64,000 nucleotides of DNA from Pseudomonas sp. N40(2020) (GTDB taxonomy: Bacteria; Pseudomonadota; Gammaproteobacteria; Pseudomonadales; Pseudomonadaceae): positions 1-64,000 of the forward strand of contig NZ_JACSZV010000024.1 of the NCBI RefSeq assembly GCF_014472415.1, in the 5' to 3' direction. How positions within the stretch are numbered: the first letter of the stretch is position 1; every line of letters begins with the position of its first letter. Shown piece by piece: positions 8,510-15,710 of this stretch. Made by a program: the position numbers and the translations under genes. The notes beneath the pieces were generated by a model that had not been told where the DNA came from, ran no database searches, and saw only the letters and a list, made by a program, of their open reading frames with translations.

Positions 8510-9856
8510 TCAAGTCGCATCCGCATGACTCACCATGCCTTTGATCACCACCGCCGTGGTCGCCAACGCTGCCGGAATCACCAGCGCCGTCAACACCTGC
8601 TCGAAATTCCAGCCCAACCCCAGCAGCGTCGCGCCCATCCACGCGCCGAGAATCGCGCCGAAACGGCCAATCCCCAGCATCCATGAGACGCCGGTTGCCC
8701 GACCCTGCGTCGGATAGAACCGCGCCGCCAACGAAGGCATCGCCGATTGCGCACCGTTCACGCACATCCCCGCCACCAACACCAAGGTCGCCAGCAATGT
8801 GATGTTGCCCAGGCTCTGCCCCACCGCGTAGGCAAAAAACCCGGCCAGCAGATAGAAAATGCCGATGACCTTGTGCGGATTGAAGCGATCCATCGCCCAT
8901 CCCACACCGACCGCACTCAATACCCCGCCGAACTGGAACAATGCGCCGATAAACGCGGCCTGTTCCATGCTCGCGCCGCTGTCACGCATCAGCGTCGGCA
9001 GCCAACTGGTCAGCAGGTACACAATCACCAGGCCCATGAAGTACGTCAGCCACAGCAGCAGCGTGCCGGCGCTGTAGGTGCCGGAAAAGATCACTGCGAA
9101 CACGTTACGCGCCTTGACGGTTTTCTGTTCCGGGACGCTGAAACTCGAAGCCTGCGCGACCACCACCGGATCAATCGGCGCCAGTGTCTTGCGGACTTTG
9201 TCAGTGCCACGGTTACGGACTACAAGGTAGCGCGCCGATTCCGGCAGCCAGAACAGCAGCACCACGGCGAGGATCAAAGGCAAAATGCCGCCGATCAGCA
9301 ACAGGCTGTGCCAGCCGAACGCCGGGATCAACTTGGCGGAAATGAACCCGCCACCGGCCATGCCAAGGTTGAAACCACAGAACATGCTGGTCACCAGAAG
9401 CGACTTCTTGCGCTCCGGAGTGTATTCCGACAGCAGCGTCGTCGCGTTCGGCATCCCCGCGCCCAGACCGATGCCGGTCAAAAAGCGCAGCACCAGCAAT
9501 TGTTCAACGTTGGTGCTGTACGCCGATGCCAGGCTGAAAGCGCCGAACAGTACTACCGCACCCACCAGTACGACTTTGCGCCCGAAGCGGTCAGCCAGAG
9601 GCCCGGAACCGAGTGCGCCGAAGACCATGCCGATCAGCGCGGCACTCATCACCGGGCCAAGGCTGGCGCGGTCGATGCCCCAATCCTGCGACAGCGCCGG
9701 GGCAATGAAGCCCATCGCTGCGGTGTCGAGGCCATCAAGAAACACAATCAGGAAACACAGGATCACCACCCGCCACTGATAGCGCGAGATCGGTTGGGCG
9801 TTGATAAAGGACTGCACGTCGAGGCAGTTACCTACAGCGGACTGAGGCTGGTTCAT
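8510..9856 (-). CDS. pcaK: Aromatic acid:H+ symporter (4-hydroxybenzoate/protocatechuate)
   Basis: Inner-membrane MFS transporter of the AAHS family, 448 residues and about 12 TM segments. The AAHS hallmark DGLD is in TM1 at residues 41-44 (FLDGLDTAAMG), and the loop 2-3 motif GPLADRFGRK is intact. In P. putida PcaK takes up 4-hydroxybenzoate and protocatechuate and also contributes to chemotaxis towards them. The start at 9856 (MNQPQSAV) fits PcaK homologues; an upstream in-frame start at 9961 adds a non-conserved tail. A PcaR-like operator pair lies about 250 bp upstream. Confidence 0.92.
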   Translation of the reverse strand: MNQPQSAVGNCLDVQSFINAQPISRYQWRVVILCFLIVFLDGLDTAAMGFIAPALSQDWGIDRASLGPVMSAALIGMVFGALGSGPLADRFGRKVVLVGAVVLFGAFSLASAYSTNVEQLLVLRFLTGIGLGAGMPNATTLLSEYTPERKKSLLVTSMFCGFNLGMAGGGFISAKLIPAFGWHSLLLIGGILPLILAVVLLFWLPESARYLVVRNRGTDKVRKTLAPIDPVVVAQASSFSVPEQKTVKARNVFAVIFSGTYSAGTLLLWLTYFMGLVIVYLLTSWLPTLMRDSGASMEQAAFIGALFQFGGVLSAVGVGWAMDRFNPHKVIGIFYLLAGFFAYAVGQSLGNITLLATLVLVAGMCVNGAQSAMPSLAARFYPTQGRATGVSWMLGIGRFGAILGAWMGATLLGLGWNFEQVLTALVIPAALATTAVVIKGMVSHADAT

Positions 9857-10108
9857 TGTTTTTATTCCACGCAAAAAACGCAGTCGAACGGCGACCGGCC
9901 AAGGAGCGGCACGGTGACAAGAATAGAAGGTTGCAATCAGGCGTTGCGGGGAACCCGGCAACAGGAACTGGGGCGGCGACAGTCGGGGAACGTGCGCATG
10001 GGGAGTTGCCTCTTGTCATTATTATGGGAGTCGGCAGTCCGGCTGACGCTTTCGCTCAGCGCCGGATGACGCTGCCGCGACATTAATGATCCGAGGGTTT
10101 TAGCGTCA

Positions 10109-10142
10109 ATTCGATAAACGCAACACTGTGCGTTTATCGAAC
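10109..10142 (-). promoter_or_regulatory. Paired PcaR-like operator upstream of pcaK
   Basis: The box at 10142-10128 (minus) reads GTTCGATAAACGCAC, 14 of 15 matches to GTTCGATAATCGCAC. The opposing box at 10109-10123 (plus) matches 12 of 15. They are separated by 4 nt and together make 13-bp inverted arms TTCGATAAACGCA / TGCGTTTATCGAA. The pair lies only 7 bp downstream of the pcaR stop. Confidence 0.8.
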
Positions 10143-10149
10143 AGCTTCA

Positions 10150-10992
10150 TCAGGCAAACAACTGCGCGCTGAGGTCGCGGCTGGCACTGAGCAGGCCCGG
10201 CAGAAAGCGCTGCTCCAGCTCGGTGCGGCTGACTCGGCCGGCGTGGGTGCTGACGTTGAGCGCGGCCACCACTTGCCCCGAGGCGTCGTAGACCGGCACG
10301 GCAATCGAGCGCAGGCCTTGCTCCAGTTCCTGATCGACAATGCACCAACCCTGCTGCCGCACTTCCTGCAGACATTCGAGCAGTGCGTCGGGGGTGTGAA
10401 TCGTGCGGCTGGTCTTGGCGACCAGTTCGGCGTGATCGAGGTATTCGCGTAGCGTCGTGTCGTCCAGCGCGGCCAGCAGAATCCGCCCCATCGACGTGCA
10501 ATAGGCCGGCAAACGTCCGCCCACCGAGAGATCCACGGAGATCAGTCGCTGAGTCGTCGCCGATCGGGCGATATAGAGAATGTCGTCGCCCTCAAGCGTG
10601 GCCATGTTGCAAGCTTCGTGCAGTTGCTCACTCATGCGGTCGAGGTAGGGCTGCGCGGAAACGGCCAACGGCGTCGAGGATAAATAGGCATGGCCAAGGG
10701 TCAGCACTTTCGGCAGCAGCGAATACGTGCGGCCATCGGTGGTGGCGTAGCCGAGTTTGATCAAGGTGTGCAGGCACCGGCGCACCGCAGCGCGGGGAAT
10801 TTCCGTACGGTGGCTGATCTGGGCGATGGTCAAATGCCTTTTGCGCTCCTGAAATGCCTGCACCACCGCCAGGCCACGGGCCAGCGAGGTCATGAAATCC
10901 GGATCGCCTGTCAGCGCCTGGATCCGTTTGGCCGGCGAAGCGACGATCGGCGGCGCCACGGAGGTGAAGGAGTTGCGCATTTGGTCGTTCAT
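10150..10992 (-). CDS. pcaR: IclR-family regulator of the beta-ketoadipate pathway
   Basis: Transcriptional activator that responds to beta-ketoadipate and controls pca operons. 280 residues: an N-terminal winged helix-turn-helix (about residues 35-95; TIAQISHRTEIPRAAVRRCL is the HTH) followed by the IclR effector domain with VDLSVGGRLPAYCTSMGR and GWCIVDQELEQGLRSIAVPV. The N-terminal MNDQMRNS and length match P. putida PcaR. It has its own operator pair at 11074-11107, implying autoregulation. Confidence 0.95.
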   Translation of the reverse strand: MNDQMRNSFTSVAPPIVASPAKRIQALTGDPDFMTSLARGLAVVQAFQERKRHLTIAQISHRTEIPRAAVRRCLHTLIKLGYATTDGRTYSLLPKVLTLGHAYLSSTPLAVSAQPYLDRMSEQLHEACNMATLEGDDILYIARSATTQRLISVDLSVGGRLPAYCTSMGRILLAALDDTTLREYLDHAELVAKTSRTIHTPDALLECLQEVRQQGWCIVDQELEQGLRSIAVPVYDASGQVVAALNVSTHAGRVSRTELEQRFLPGLLSASRDLSAQLFA

Positions 10993-11073
10993 TTCAGGTC
11001 CTTTATCCGGCTCGGATCACGGGCTATACAATCGGCTCACAGGGAGATGCACAAGGGCAAGGCCAACAACATT

Positions 11074-11107
11074 GGGCGATTATCGAACCGTCGACCGATA
11101 ATCGCAA
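11074..11107 (-). promoter_or_regulatory. Paired PcaR-like operator upstream of pcaR
   Basis: The box at 11088-11074 (minus) reads GTTCGATAATCGCCC, 14 of 15 matches to the PcaR consensus; the plus-strand box at 11093-11107 (GACCGATAATCGCAA) matches 12 of 15. The gap is 4 nt, as in the other two pairs. It lies about 80-115 bp before the pcaR ATG. Confidence 0.8.
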
Positions 11108-11645
11108 TCGAGCACACAGCGCAGGTTCGGCCGCGTGAGCGGTTTGCGCAACTTTGAACGCACACTGAATCAGCGTTTTTAGTTGTTCGACTTAATGGCG
11201 CCAAAAACAGATCGCTTGGCAAATAACGGTTTGCCCGTGAGGCAACTACCGATAAAAGTTGTCAGTAACATAACGATCACACATCCAGAACCTTTTTTAA
11301 CTTGGCAAAGATAGTCATTCCCGAATCGACCGCTATAATGCACCTCAGTGGGACCACCGTTCTTTACTTGCCGTGGTCGCCACCCGCTGACGCGATGTCC
11401 ATCGCCGACAGCCCGGCCAGCGCCTGACGCGAATGACTCATGCAACGCCAGCGCTCGCTGAAACAGGAAGCTGATGCTACGTCAGTTTTAATCTGGTGCC
11501 GTAGCCCGCCTGCAACATGGAAGTCTTGATCGCCCTGCCGATTACATCAATGCCTGTTCAGGTATTGGCACTCGACGGACCCGCTCAATCGATTTGTTGC
11601 CGTGCGTTTCACCAGACATTTAACTCAACTCAAACAGGTAGCACT
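11108..11645. other. Gene-free stretch with possible promoter and structured leader
   Basis: No convincing gene in about 540 bp. A TATAAT at 11334-11339 (plus) is an exact -10 hexamer, but the -35 region 17 bp upstream (ATAGTC) is weak. Directly after it an imperfect hairpin (GTGG-GACCAC ... GTGGTC-CCAC, 11349-11383) could form in a transcript running towards the small gene at 11646. A long 5' leader or a small RNA are both possible; neither is proven. Confidence 0.35.
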
Positions 11646-11846
11646 GTGACGAAAGACGAACTGCGCGCGGAACTTGAGCGCCAGGAACAACGTTACAAGG
11701 AAGTTTACGGCGGGGAAGTCACCACCTACGCCGCTCAGCCAGAACCGGAACGCAAGGCATGGCGTAAACGCCCCACCGTTCAGGATCAGGTCTTCAAGCA
11801 AGAAATTGAAAAGATCGAAAAGGAACTCAAAGCCGAAGAGCCATGA
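11646..11846 (+). CDS. Small charged conserved-type protein, unknown function
   Basis: 66 residues, starting at a GTG (VTKDELRAELERQEQRYK) with AGGTAG 5 nt upstream; the open frame extends to 11517 but the upstream part is not protein-like. The protein is highly charged, probably helical at both ends (KDELRAELERQEQRYKEVYG; QEIEKIEKELKAEEP) with a Pro/Ala middle. No signal peptide, TM segment or known motif. I do not recognise the family. It precedes pitA by 372 bp on the same strand, but nothing visible links them. Confidence 0.6.
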   Translation: MTKDELRAELERQEQRYKEVYGGEVTTYAAQPEPERKAWRKRPTVQDQVFKQEIEKIEKELKAEEP

Positions 11847-12218
11847 GCCACGGGTTTTGATCATTTCCAAGGCAGCCGTGCGCACCGTTACAAACGCGGT
11901 GTATCGACGATGCCATGCGCGCCCGCTACCCGCGGGCAGCGGCTATCTCCCCGTCCTGAACGCTAATGGGGAGCTTCAGAAAGGTTTCAAAGATATTTCA
12001 GACAAGCGTTTGAGCCTCCGATCTCCACGGAAAAGGGTGCGCTTCCGAATACTTTTTCATTGAAATCAACAGGTTGAAAAACCCTGCGCGACACTGGGTT
12101 TTAACGCGCTGCAACAAATTAAATCGAAGAAGAATGTTACCGATGAGCAGGGAGGGCATCGATTTCGAGACTTTTCTGGCATAATCGCGCCCCCTTACGA
12201 CCGGGTCAGAAAACCTTC
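11847..12218 (+). promoter_or_regulatory. pitA upstream region with possible -10 at 12180
   Basis: No gene is evident. CATAAT at 12180-12185, 33 bp before the pitA ATG, is a plausible -10 but the -35 17 bp upstream (CATCGA) is poor. No Pho box was recognised by eye. The GGGGAG/CTCCCC complementarity around 11952-11976 may form a weak hairpin. Confidence 0.3.
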
Positions 12219-13694
12219 ATGATCGATTTATTCAGCGGACTGGATGCTTGGGTGCTTGTGAGCCTCTTGCTCGCCCTGACGTTTGTCCTCGCCTTCGAGT
12301 TCATCAATGGATTTCATGACACCGCTAACGCGGTAGCCACTGTTATCTACACCAAAGCCATGCCGCCTCACCTGGCGGTGTTCTTCTCCGGTGTGTTCAA
12401 TTTCCTCGGCGTGCTGCTGGGTGGCGTTGGCGTGGCGTATGCCATTGTCCACTTGCTGCCGGTTGAGCTGCTGATCAATGTGAACACCGGCCATGGCCTG
12501 GCGATGGTGTTCTCGTTGCTCGCCGCGGCAATCGCCTGGAACCTTGGCACCTGGTACTTCGGTATCCCGGCGTCCAGTTCCCATACCCTGATCGGCTCGA
12601 TCCTCGGTGTTGGCCTGGCCAACGCCCTGATCAACGACATACCGTTGGCCGACGGCGTGAACTGGCAGAAAGCGATCGACATCGGCGCCTCGCTGGTGTT
12701 CTCGCCGATGGCTGGTTTCCTGATCGCCGCACTGATACTGATCGGCCTGAAATGGTGGCGGCCGCTGTCGAAGATGCACAAGACGCCGGAACAGCGCCGC
12801 AAGATCGACGACAAGAAGCACCCGCCGTTCTGGAACCGCCTCGTCTTGGTGATCTCGGCCATGGCCGTCAGCTTCGTGCACGGCTCCAACGATGGTCAGA
12901 AAGGTATCGGCCTGATCATGCTGGTGCTGATCGGTATCGTCCCTGCGCAGTTCGTACTCGACCTGAACAGCACGACCTACCAGATCGAACGTACCCGCGA
13001 TGCGACCCTGCATCTGAGCCAGTTCTACCAGCGCAACGCCGACTCCCTCGGTGAGTTCCTGGCCCTGGGCAAGAGCGTAGAAGGCGATCTGCCGGAGAAA
13101 TTCCGCTGCAACCCGCAGCAGACCGAACCGACCATCTCCGCCCTGCTCCACACCCTCAAAGGTGTAGCGGACTACCATTCGCTGTCGTCGGAAAGCCGCA
13201 TTGAAGTGCGTCGCTACCTGCTGTGCCTGGACGACACCGCGAAGAAAGTCGGCAAGTTGCCTGGCCTGGAACCCCGTGAAAAGGCTGACCTGGACAAGCT
13301 GCGCAAAGACCTGACCACCACCACCGAATACGCGCCGTTCTGGGTGATTCTGGCGGTTGCACTGGCCTTGGGCCTGGGCACCATGGTTGGCTGGAAACGC
13401 GTGGTACTGACCATCGGCGAGAAGATCGGCAAGCAAGGCATGACCTACTCCCAGGGCATGTCGGCGCAGATCACCACCGCCACCCTGATCGGCATGGCCA
13501 ACATCTTCAGCCTGCCGGTGTCCACCACCCACGTCCTCTCCTCGGGCGTGGCCGGCACCATGGTCGCCAACAAAAGCGGCCTGCAAGGCGGCACGGTGAA
13601 AACCATCCTGCTGGCCTGGGTACTGACCCTGCCGGCGACCGTGGCACTGTCGGCCGGGTTGTTCTGGCTGGCGTCGAAGGCGCTGGGTAGCTGA
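12219..13694 (+). CDS. pitA: Low-affinity inorganic phosphate transporter, PiT family
   Basis: Inner-membrane metal-phosphate:H+ symporter, 491 residues. The two PiT signature repeats are visible: FEFINGFHDTANAVATVIYT near residues 27-46 and VSFVHGSNDGQKGIGL near residues 222-237, each followed by TM segments. A long soluble loop (roughly residues 260-380) separates the halves, as in E. coli PitA. The C-terminal GMANIFSLPVSTTHVLSSG is the usual second PiT loop. It is monocistronic, ending 17 bp before a strong terminator. Confidence 0.93.
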   Translation: MIDLFSGLDAWVLVSLLLALTFVLAFEFINGFHDTANAVATVIYTKAMPPHLAVFFSGVFNFLGVLLGGVGVAYAIVHLLPVELLINVNTGHGLAMVFSLLAAAIAWNLGTWYFGIPASSSHTLIGSILGVGLANALINDIPLADGVNWQKAIDIGASLVFSPMAGFLIAALILIGLKWWRPLSKMHKTPEQRRKIDDKKHPPFWNRLVLVISAMAVSFVHGSNDGQKGIGLIMLVLIGIVPAQFVLDLNSTTYQIERTRDATLHLSQFYQRNADSLGEFLALGKSVEGDLPEKFRCNPQQTEPTISALLHTLKGVADYHSLSSESRIEVRRYLLCLDDTAKKVGKLPGLEPREKADLDKLRKDLTTTTEYAPFWVILAVALALGLGTMVGWKRVVLTIGEKIGKQGMTYSQGMSAQITTATLIGMANIFSLPVSTTHVLSSGVAGTMVANKSGLQGGTVKTILLAWVLTLPATVALSAGLFWLASKALGS

Positions 13695-13710
13695 TAGATA
13701 GCTGGAAATG

Positions 13711-13750
13711 AAAAAGGCGCGATTCGAGAGGATCGCGCCTTTTTTTTTTT
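13711..13750 (+). terminator. Rho-independent terminator of pitA
   Basis: Stem AGGCGCGAT / ATCGCGCCT around an 8-nt loop, followed by a run of ten T. Confidence 0.92.
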
Positions 13751-13757
13751 GGATTTT

Positions 13758-13804
13758 GGGATTGGGATTGGGATTGGGATTGGGATTGGGATTGGGATTG
13801 GGGG
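13758..13804 (+). repeat. (ATTGGG)7 tandem hexamer, G-quadruplex-prone
   Basis: Seven perfect ATTGGG units run from 13761 to 13802, preceded by GGG at 13758. Eight G3 tracts separated by ATT satisfy the G-quadruplex pattern. It begins 8 bp after the pitA terminator T run. Confidence 0.9.
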
Positions 13805-13947
13805 CATATCCGTTGCTGCGGGTGTTGCCGCTGGCGGTTTCGCTCTTACAGCGACTCACTTTTCCAAACGCCGAAAAGTAAGCAAAAGGCTTTGCCCCCG
13901 GCGTACGGCACTTCGCTAAGGCTCAGTGTTCCCTCGCTACGGTGTCC

Positions 13948-13995
13948 ATCCGGGGGCATCGCTTCCGGTTTGCTTCGCTGCACCTCCTTTCGATG
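13948..13995 (+). repeat. Left arm of a long inverted repeat
   Basis: 48 bp (ATCCGGGGGCATCGCTTCCG onward, through CACCTCCTTTCGATG) are the exact reverse complement of 14346-14393. Weaker similarity extends outward to about 13860 and 14480, where both ends show a CTTTTCCAAACGCCGAAAAG-like motif and its inverse. Confidence 0.9.
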
Positions 13996-14100
13996 GATGC
14001 GGCTTCGCCGCACGGCGCTGCGCGCCTACCCCCCGGATGAACACCTACGCTCGGCCTGCCGATGGGCTGAAGATCAAAAGCCAAAGCCAAAGCCAAAGCA

Positions 14101-14133
14101 GATCAAAAGATCGCAGCCTTCGGCAGCTCCTAC
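14101..14133 (+). repeat. GATCGCAGCC-family extragenic repeat
   Basis: GATCAAAAGATCGCAGCC followed by TTCGGCAGCTCCTAC; a single-arm copy of the family seen at 1-62, 32333-32408 and 47669-47747. Confidence 0.75.
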
Positions 14134-14345
14134 AATTGGAATGGGTGCACCTGCCAGAGATTGGTCGGCTGTCAGGCTGGCTCCCACAGTTTAGATCTGC
14201 GTGCGCCCCACGCGGCGAAGCCGCCCCACTCATCACAATGAGCGCAAGCTCGAGTACCGCTCTTGATCTCAGAGCCCGTCGGCAGGCTGAGTGGAGGGGT
14301 TGATCCGGGGGTGGGAGCGCAGCGACCGTTTGGCGAAGCCAAACA

Positions 14346-14393
14346 CATCGAAAGGAGGTGCAGCGAAGCAAACCGGAAGCGATGCCCCCGGAT
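14346..14393 (-). repeat. Right arm of a long inverted repeat
   Basis: Exact reverse complement of 13948-13995; the arms enclose about 350 bp with a REP-like element in the middle. Confidence 0.9.
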
Positions 14394-14554
14394 CAATTCC
14401 GGAGCGAAGGAACCCCGAGCCTCAGCGAGGGGCCGAACGTCAGGGTAAAGACTTTTTGGTTACTTTTTCGGCGCCTGGAAAAAGTGACCCGCCGTAAGGG
14501 CGGAACCACAAGACGCCATCACCCAAAAAACGGATATACACACAAACCGAAAGG

Positions 14555-14581
14555 CAAAAAAAAGGGCAACCGAAGTCGCCC
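14555..14581 (-). terminator. Rho-independent terminator of the ccoM-like gene
   Basis: Read on the minus strand: GGGCGAC-TTCG-GTTGCCC (one G-U pair, UUCG tetraloop) followed by eight T. It starts 34 bp after the stop codon of the small gene at 14615-14728. Confidence 0.9.
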
Positions 14582-14614
14582 AAAATGCCTTGCGTGCCCA
14601 TCAATCCAGAAGAA

Positions 14615-14728
14615 CTACTTCTTGCGCTTATTCGCATCCTTCCAGATAAAAAATCCAAACCCTGCAAAAAACAGAACCATGAGACCAACCGTCAGAACCC
14701 CGGCAAACACCACGTTATCGAAAAACAT
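14615..14728 (-). CDS. ccoM: CcoM-like 37-residue cbb3 oxidase subunit
   Basis: A gene of only 38 codons: MFFDNVVFAGVLTVGLMVLF..., one TM helix of about 24 residues, then a short basic tail ending WKDANKRKK. The strong AGGAGG lies 8 nt before the ATG, and a near-perfect terminator follows, so it is a complete monocistronic unit. The pattern (N-terminal Asp-Asn-Val-Val, Gly-rich helix, Phe-Ile-Trp-Lys-Asp) resembles, from memory, CcoM, the small assembly/stability subunit of the cbb3 cytochrome c oxidase of P. stutzeri. No other cytochrome oxidase gene is in the window. That it is a membrane miniprotein is firm; the CcoM name is likely but unverified. Confidence 0.72.
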   Translation of the reverse strand: MFFDNVVFAGVLTVGLMVLFFAGFGFFIWKDANKRKK

Positions 14729-14841
14729 GACTGTGGCCTCCTGGCCCCTGCTCTGCTGCGATGGGGCTAAGTTAACCAATCACGCAGGCGCAGAAATTGA
14801 CCAGGATCAAGTCCGGTCAACACAGCAAGCAAAGGCGGGAA

Positions 14842-14870
14842 AATAACTGACCTGCATCAACGGATGCAGG
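14842..14870 (-). terminator. Likely terminator of the small gene at 14877
   Basis: Minus-strand stem CCTGCATC-CGTT-GATGCAGG followed by a T-rich stretch (TCAGTTATTTT), 6 bp after the gene. Confidence 0.55.
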
Positions 14871-14876
14871 GGGAGA

Positions 14877-15038
14877 TCAACGCTTTTTCGGTTTGTTTTT
14901 CGACTTTTTCTTGGCTTTTCCTAACGGCATGGCCTGTTCGAAGGCATTGCGCACTTCGTTCAGACGCTTCTCGTTGAGGTCATGCACACGCTTGGCGCGT
15001 TCGGTACTGAGGTCGATCAGTTTGTCGTCTTGGCTCAT
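14877..15038 (-). CDS. Small protein with strongly basic C-terminus, unknown
   Basis: 53 residues starting at MSQDDKLIDLSTERAKRVHD. An amphipathic helical middle (NEKRLNEVRNAFEQA) is followed by a lysine-rich tail (KAKKKSKNKPKKR). The ribosome-binding site is weak, so the start is uncertain, but the composition is clearly protein-like and unlike its surroundings. The basic tail suggests nucleic-acid or ribosome contact; that is inference. Family not recognised. Confidence 0.6.
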   Translation of the reverse strand: MSQDDKLIDLSTERAKRVHDLNEKRLNEVRNAFEQAMPLGKAKKKSKNKPKKR

Positions 15039-15138
15039 GGCGTTCGGTGCATCACTTGAGGAAATCACAACTGCCACAACATGGGCAGGACTGCGCCAAT
15101 AATGCAGCCTGGCGCCTGCGCTGACCAGTCGGCACACC

Positions 15139-15480
15139 TCAAATCTCGATATCGACCCACAAGCCCTGACGCGGCTGATCTTCCATCAGCGGCACCACCG
15201 GCACCGTGTTGTCTGCATTGAGTGCCGTACCCGGCACGGCGAGGTGTTCCTCAGGGTCTTCATCGGCTTCGCGGCGCCGACGATCACGCTCCTGCTGACG
15301 ACGCTGTTCTTCGCGCAGCAGCAGCCCGTCCTCTTCAGGATCGCGTTTTTGCAGATCGATCGTGCTTTCGTTGGAGCTTTCCTGCACCGGTACCACCGGA
15401 GGAATGTCCGGCCGCTGGCGGATCGGATCCTGCTGGGAAGTGATCGGCACGGCGCTCAGGGGGAGCATCGGTGGCAGCAT
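15139..15480 (-). CDS. Acidic/basic coiled hypothetical protein
   Basis: 113 residues from MLPPMLPLSAVPITSQQDP, chosen because AGGAGA sits 8 nt before this ATG; a longer frame to 15564 would include rapA-side spacer. The middle is a highly charged likely helix or coiled coil (LLLREEQRRQQERDRRRREA), followed by an acidic stretch and a conserved-looking end (VPLMEDQPRQGLWVDIEI). No TM or signal peptide. Divergent from rapA across 230 bp. Family not recognised. Confidence 0.65.
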   Translation of the reverse strand: MLPPMLPLSAVPITSQQDPIRQRPDIPPVVPVQESSNESTIDLQKRDPEEDGLLLREEQRRQQERDRRRREADEDPEEHLAVPGTALNADNTVPVVPLMEDQPRQGLWVDIEI

Positions 15481-15649
15481 ATAAAGGGTCTCCTGTGAGC
15501 AGGCTATCGGCTTGGACGTGGACGGCTTGAGCCGCCGGTCGCAAACTTGTGACCGGGTTGGCACTCACTGGTGCCCTGCTCCCGCGCAAATCCGACGCAT
15601 GACCTAATCTTCCCTTTGCAGTTAAAAGCCGGCCACGGCTCCTAATCCT

Positions 15650-15678
15650 TTGGCCTCGGGGCCTCATTCCGTTAAGAT
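15650..15678 (+). promoter_or_regulatory. Probable sigma-70 promoter of rapA
   Basis: TTGGCC (15650-15655), 17-nt spacer, TAAGAT (15673-15678), 33 bp before the rapA start. Confidence 0.5.
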
Positions 15679-15710
15679 AGCCCGCTTTTTCAAGGTGGGA
15701 GTCAGGCAGC

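Larger units (their letters stand above)
13805..14554. other. Gene-free repeat island (about 750 bp)
   Basis: Open frames here on both strands are Arg/Pro/Ser-rich and mirror each other because the DNA is an inverted repeat; I regard none as a gene. The island holds two opposite copies of a long Pseudomonas intergenic repeat (cores at 13948-13995 and 14346-14393), a short AAGCCA tandem near 14078-14100 and a GATCGCAGCC repeat at 14101-14133. Confidence 0.75.

Noticed and set aside
11179..11445. An 88-residue minus-strand open frame upstream of pcaR
   Set aside because: No ribosome site, poor composition, and overlaps the promoter-like region on the other strand.
12228..13859. A 543-residue open frame antisense to pitA, ending in an Asn-Pro repeat
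   Set aside because: It mirrors the codon structure of pitA; the Asn-Pro repeat is just the ATTGGG tract read backwards, and composition is not protein-like.
13892..14448. Several 60-125-residue open frames in the repeat island
   Set aside because: They are generated by the inverted repeat (mirror sequences on both strands) and have no ribosome sites; such frames are often mis-annotated in pseudomonads.
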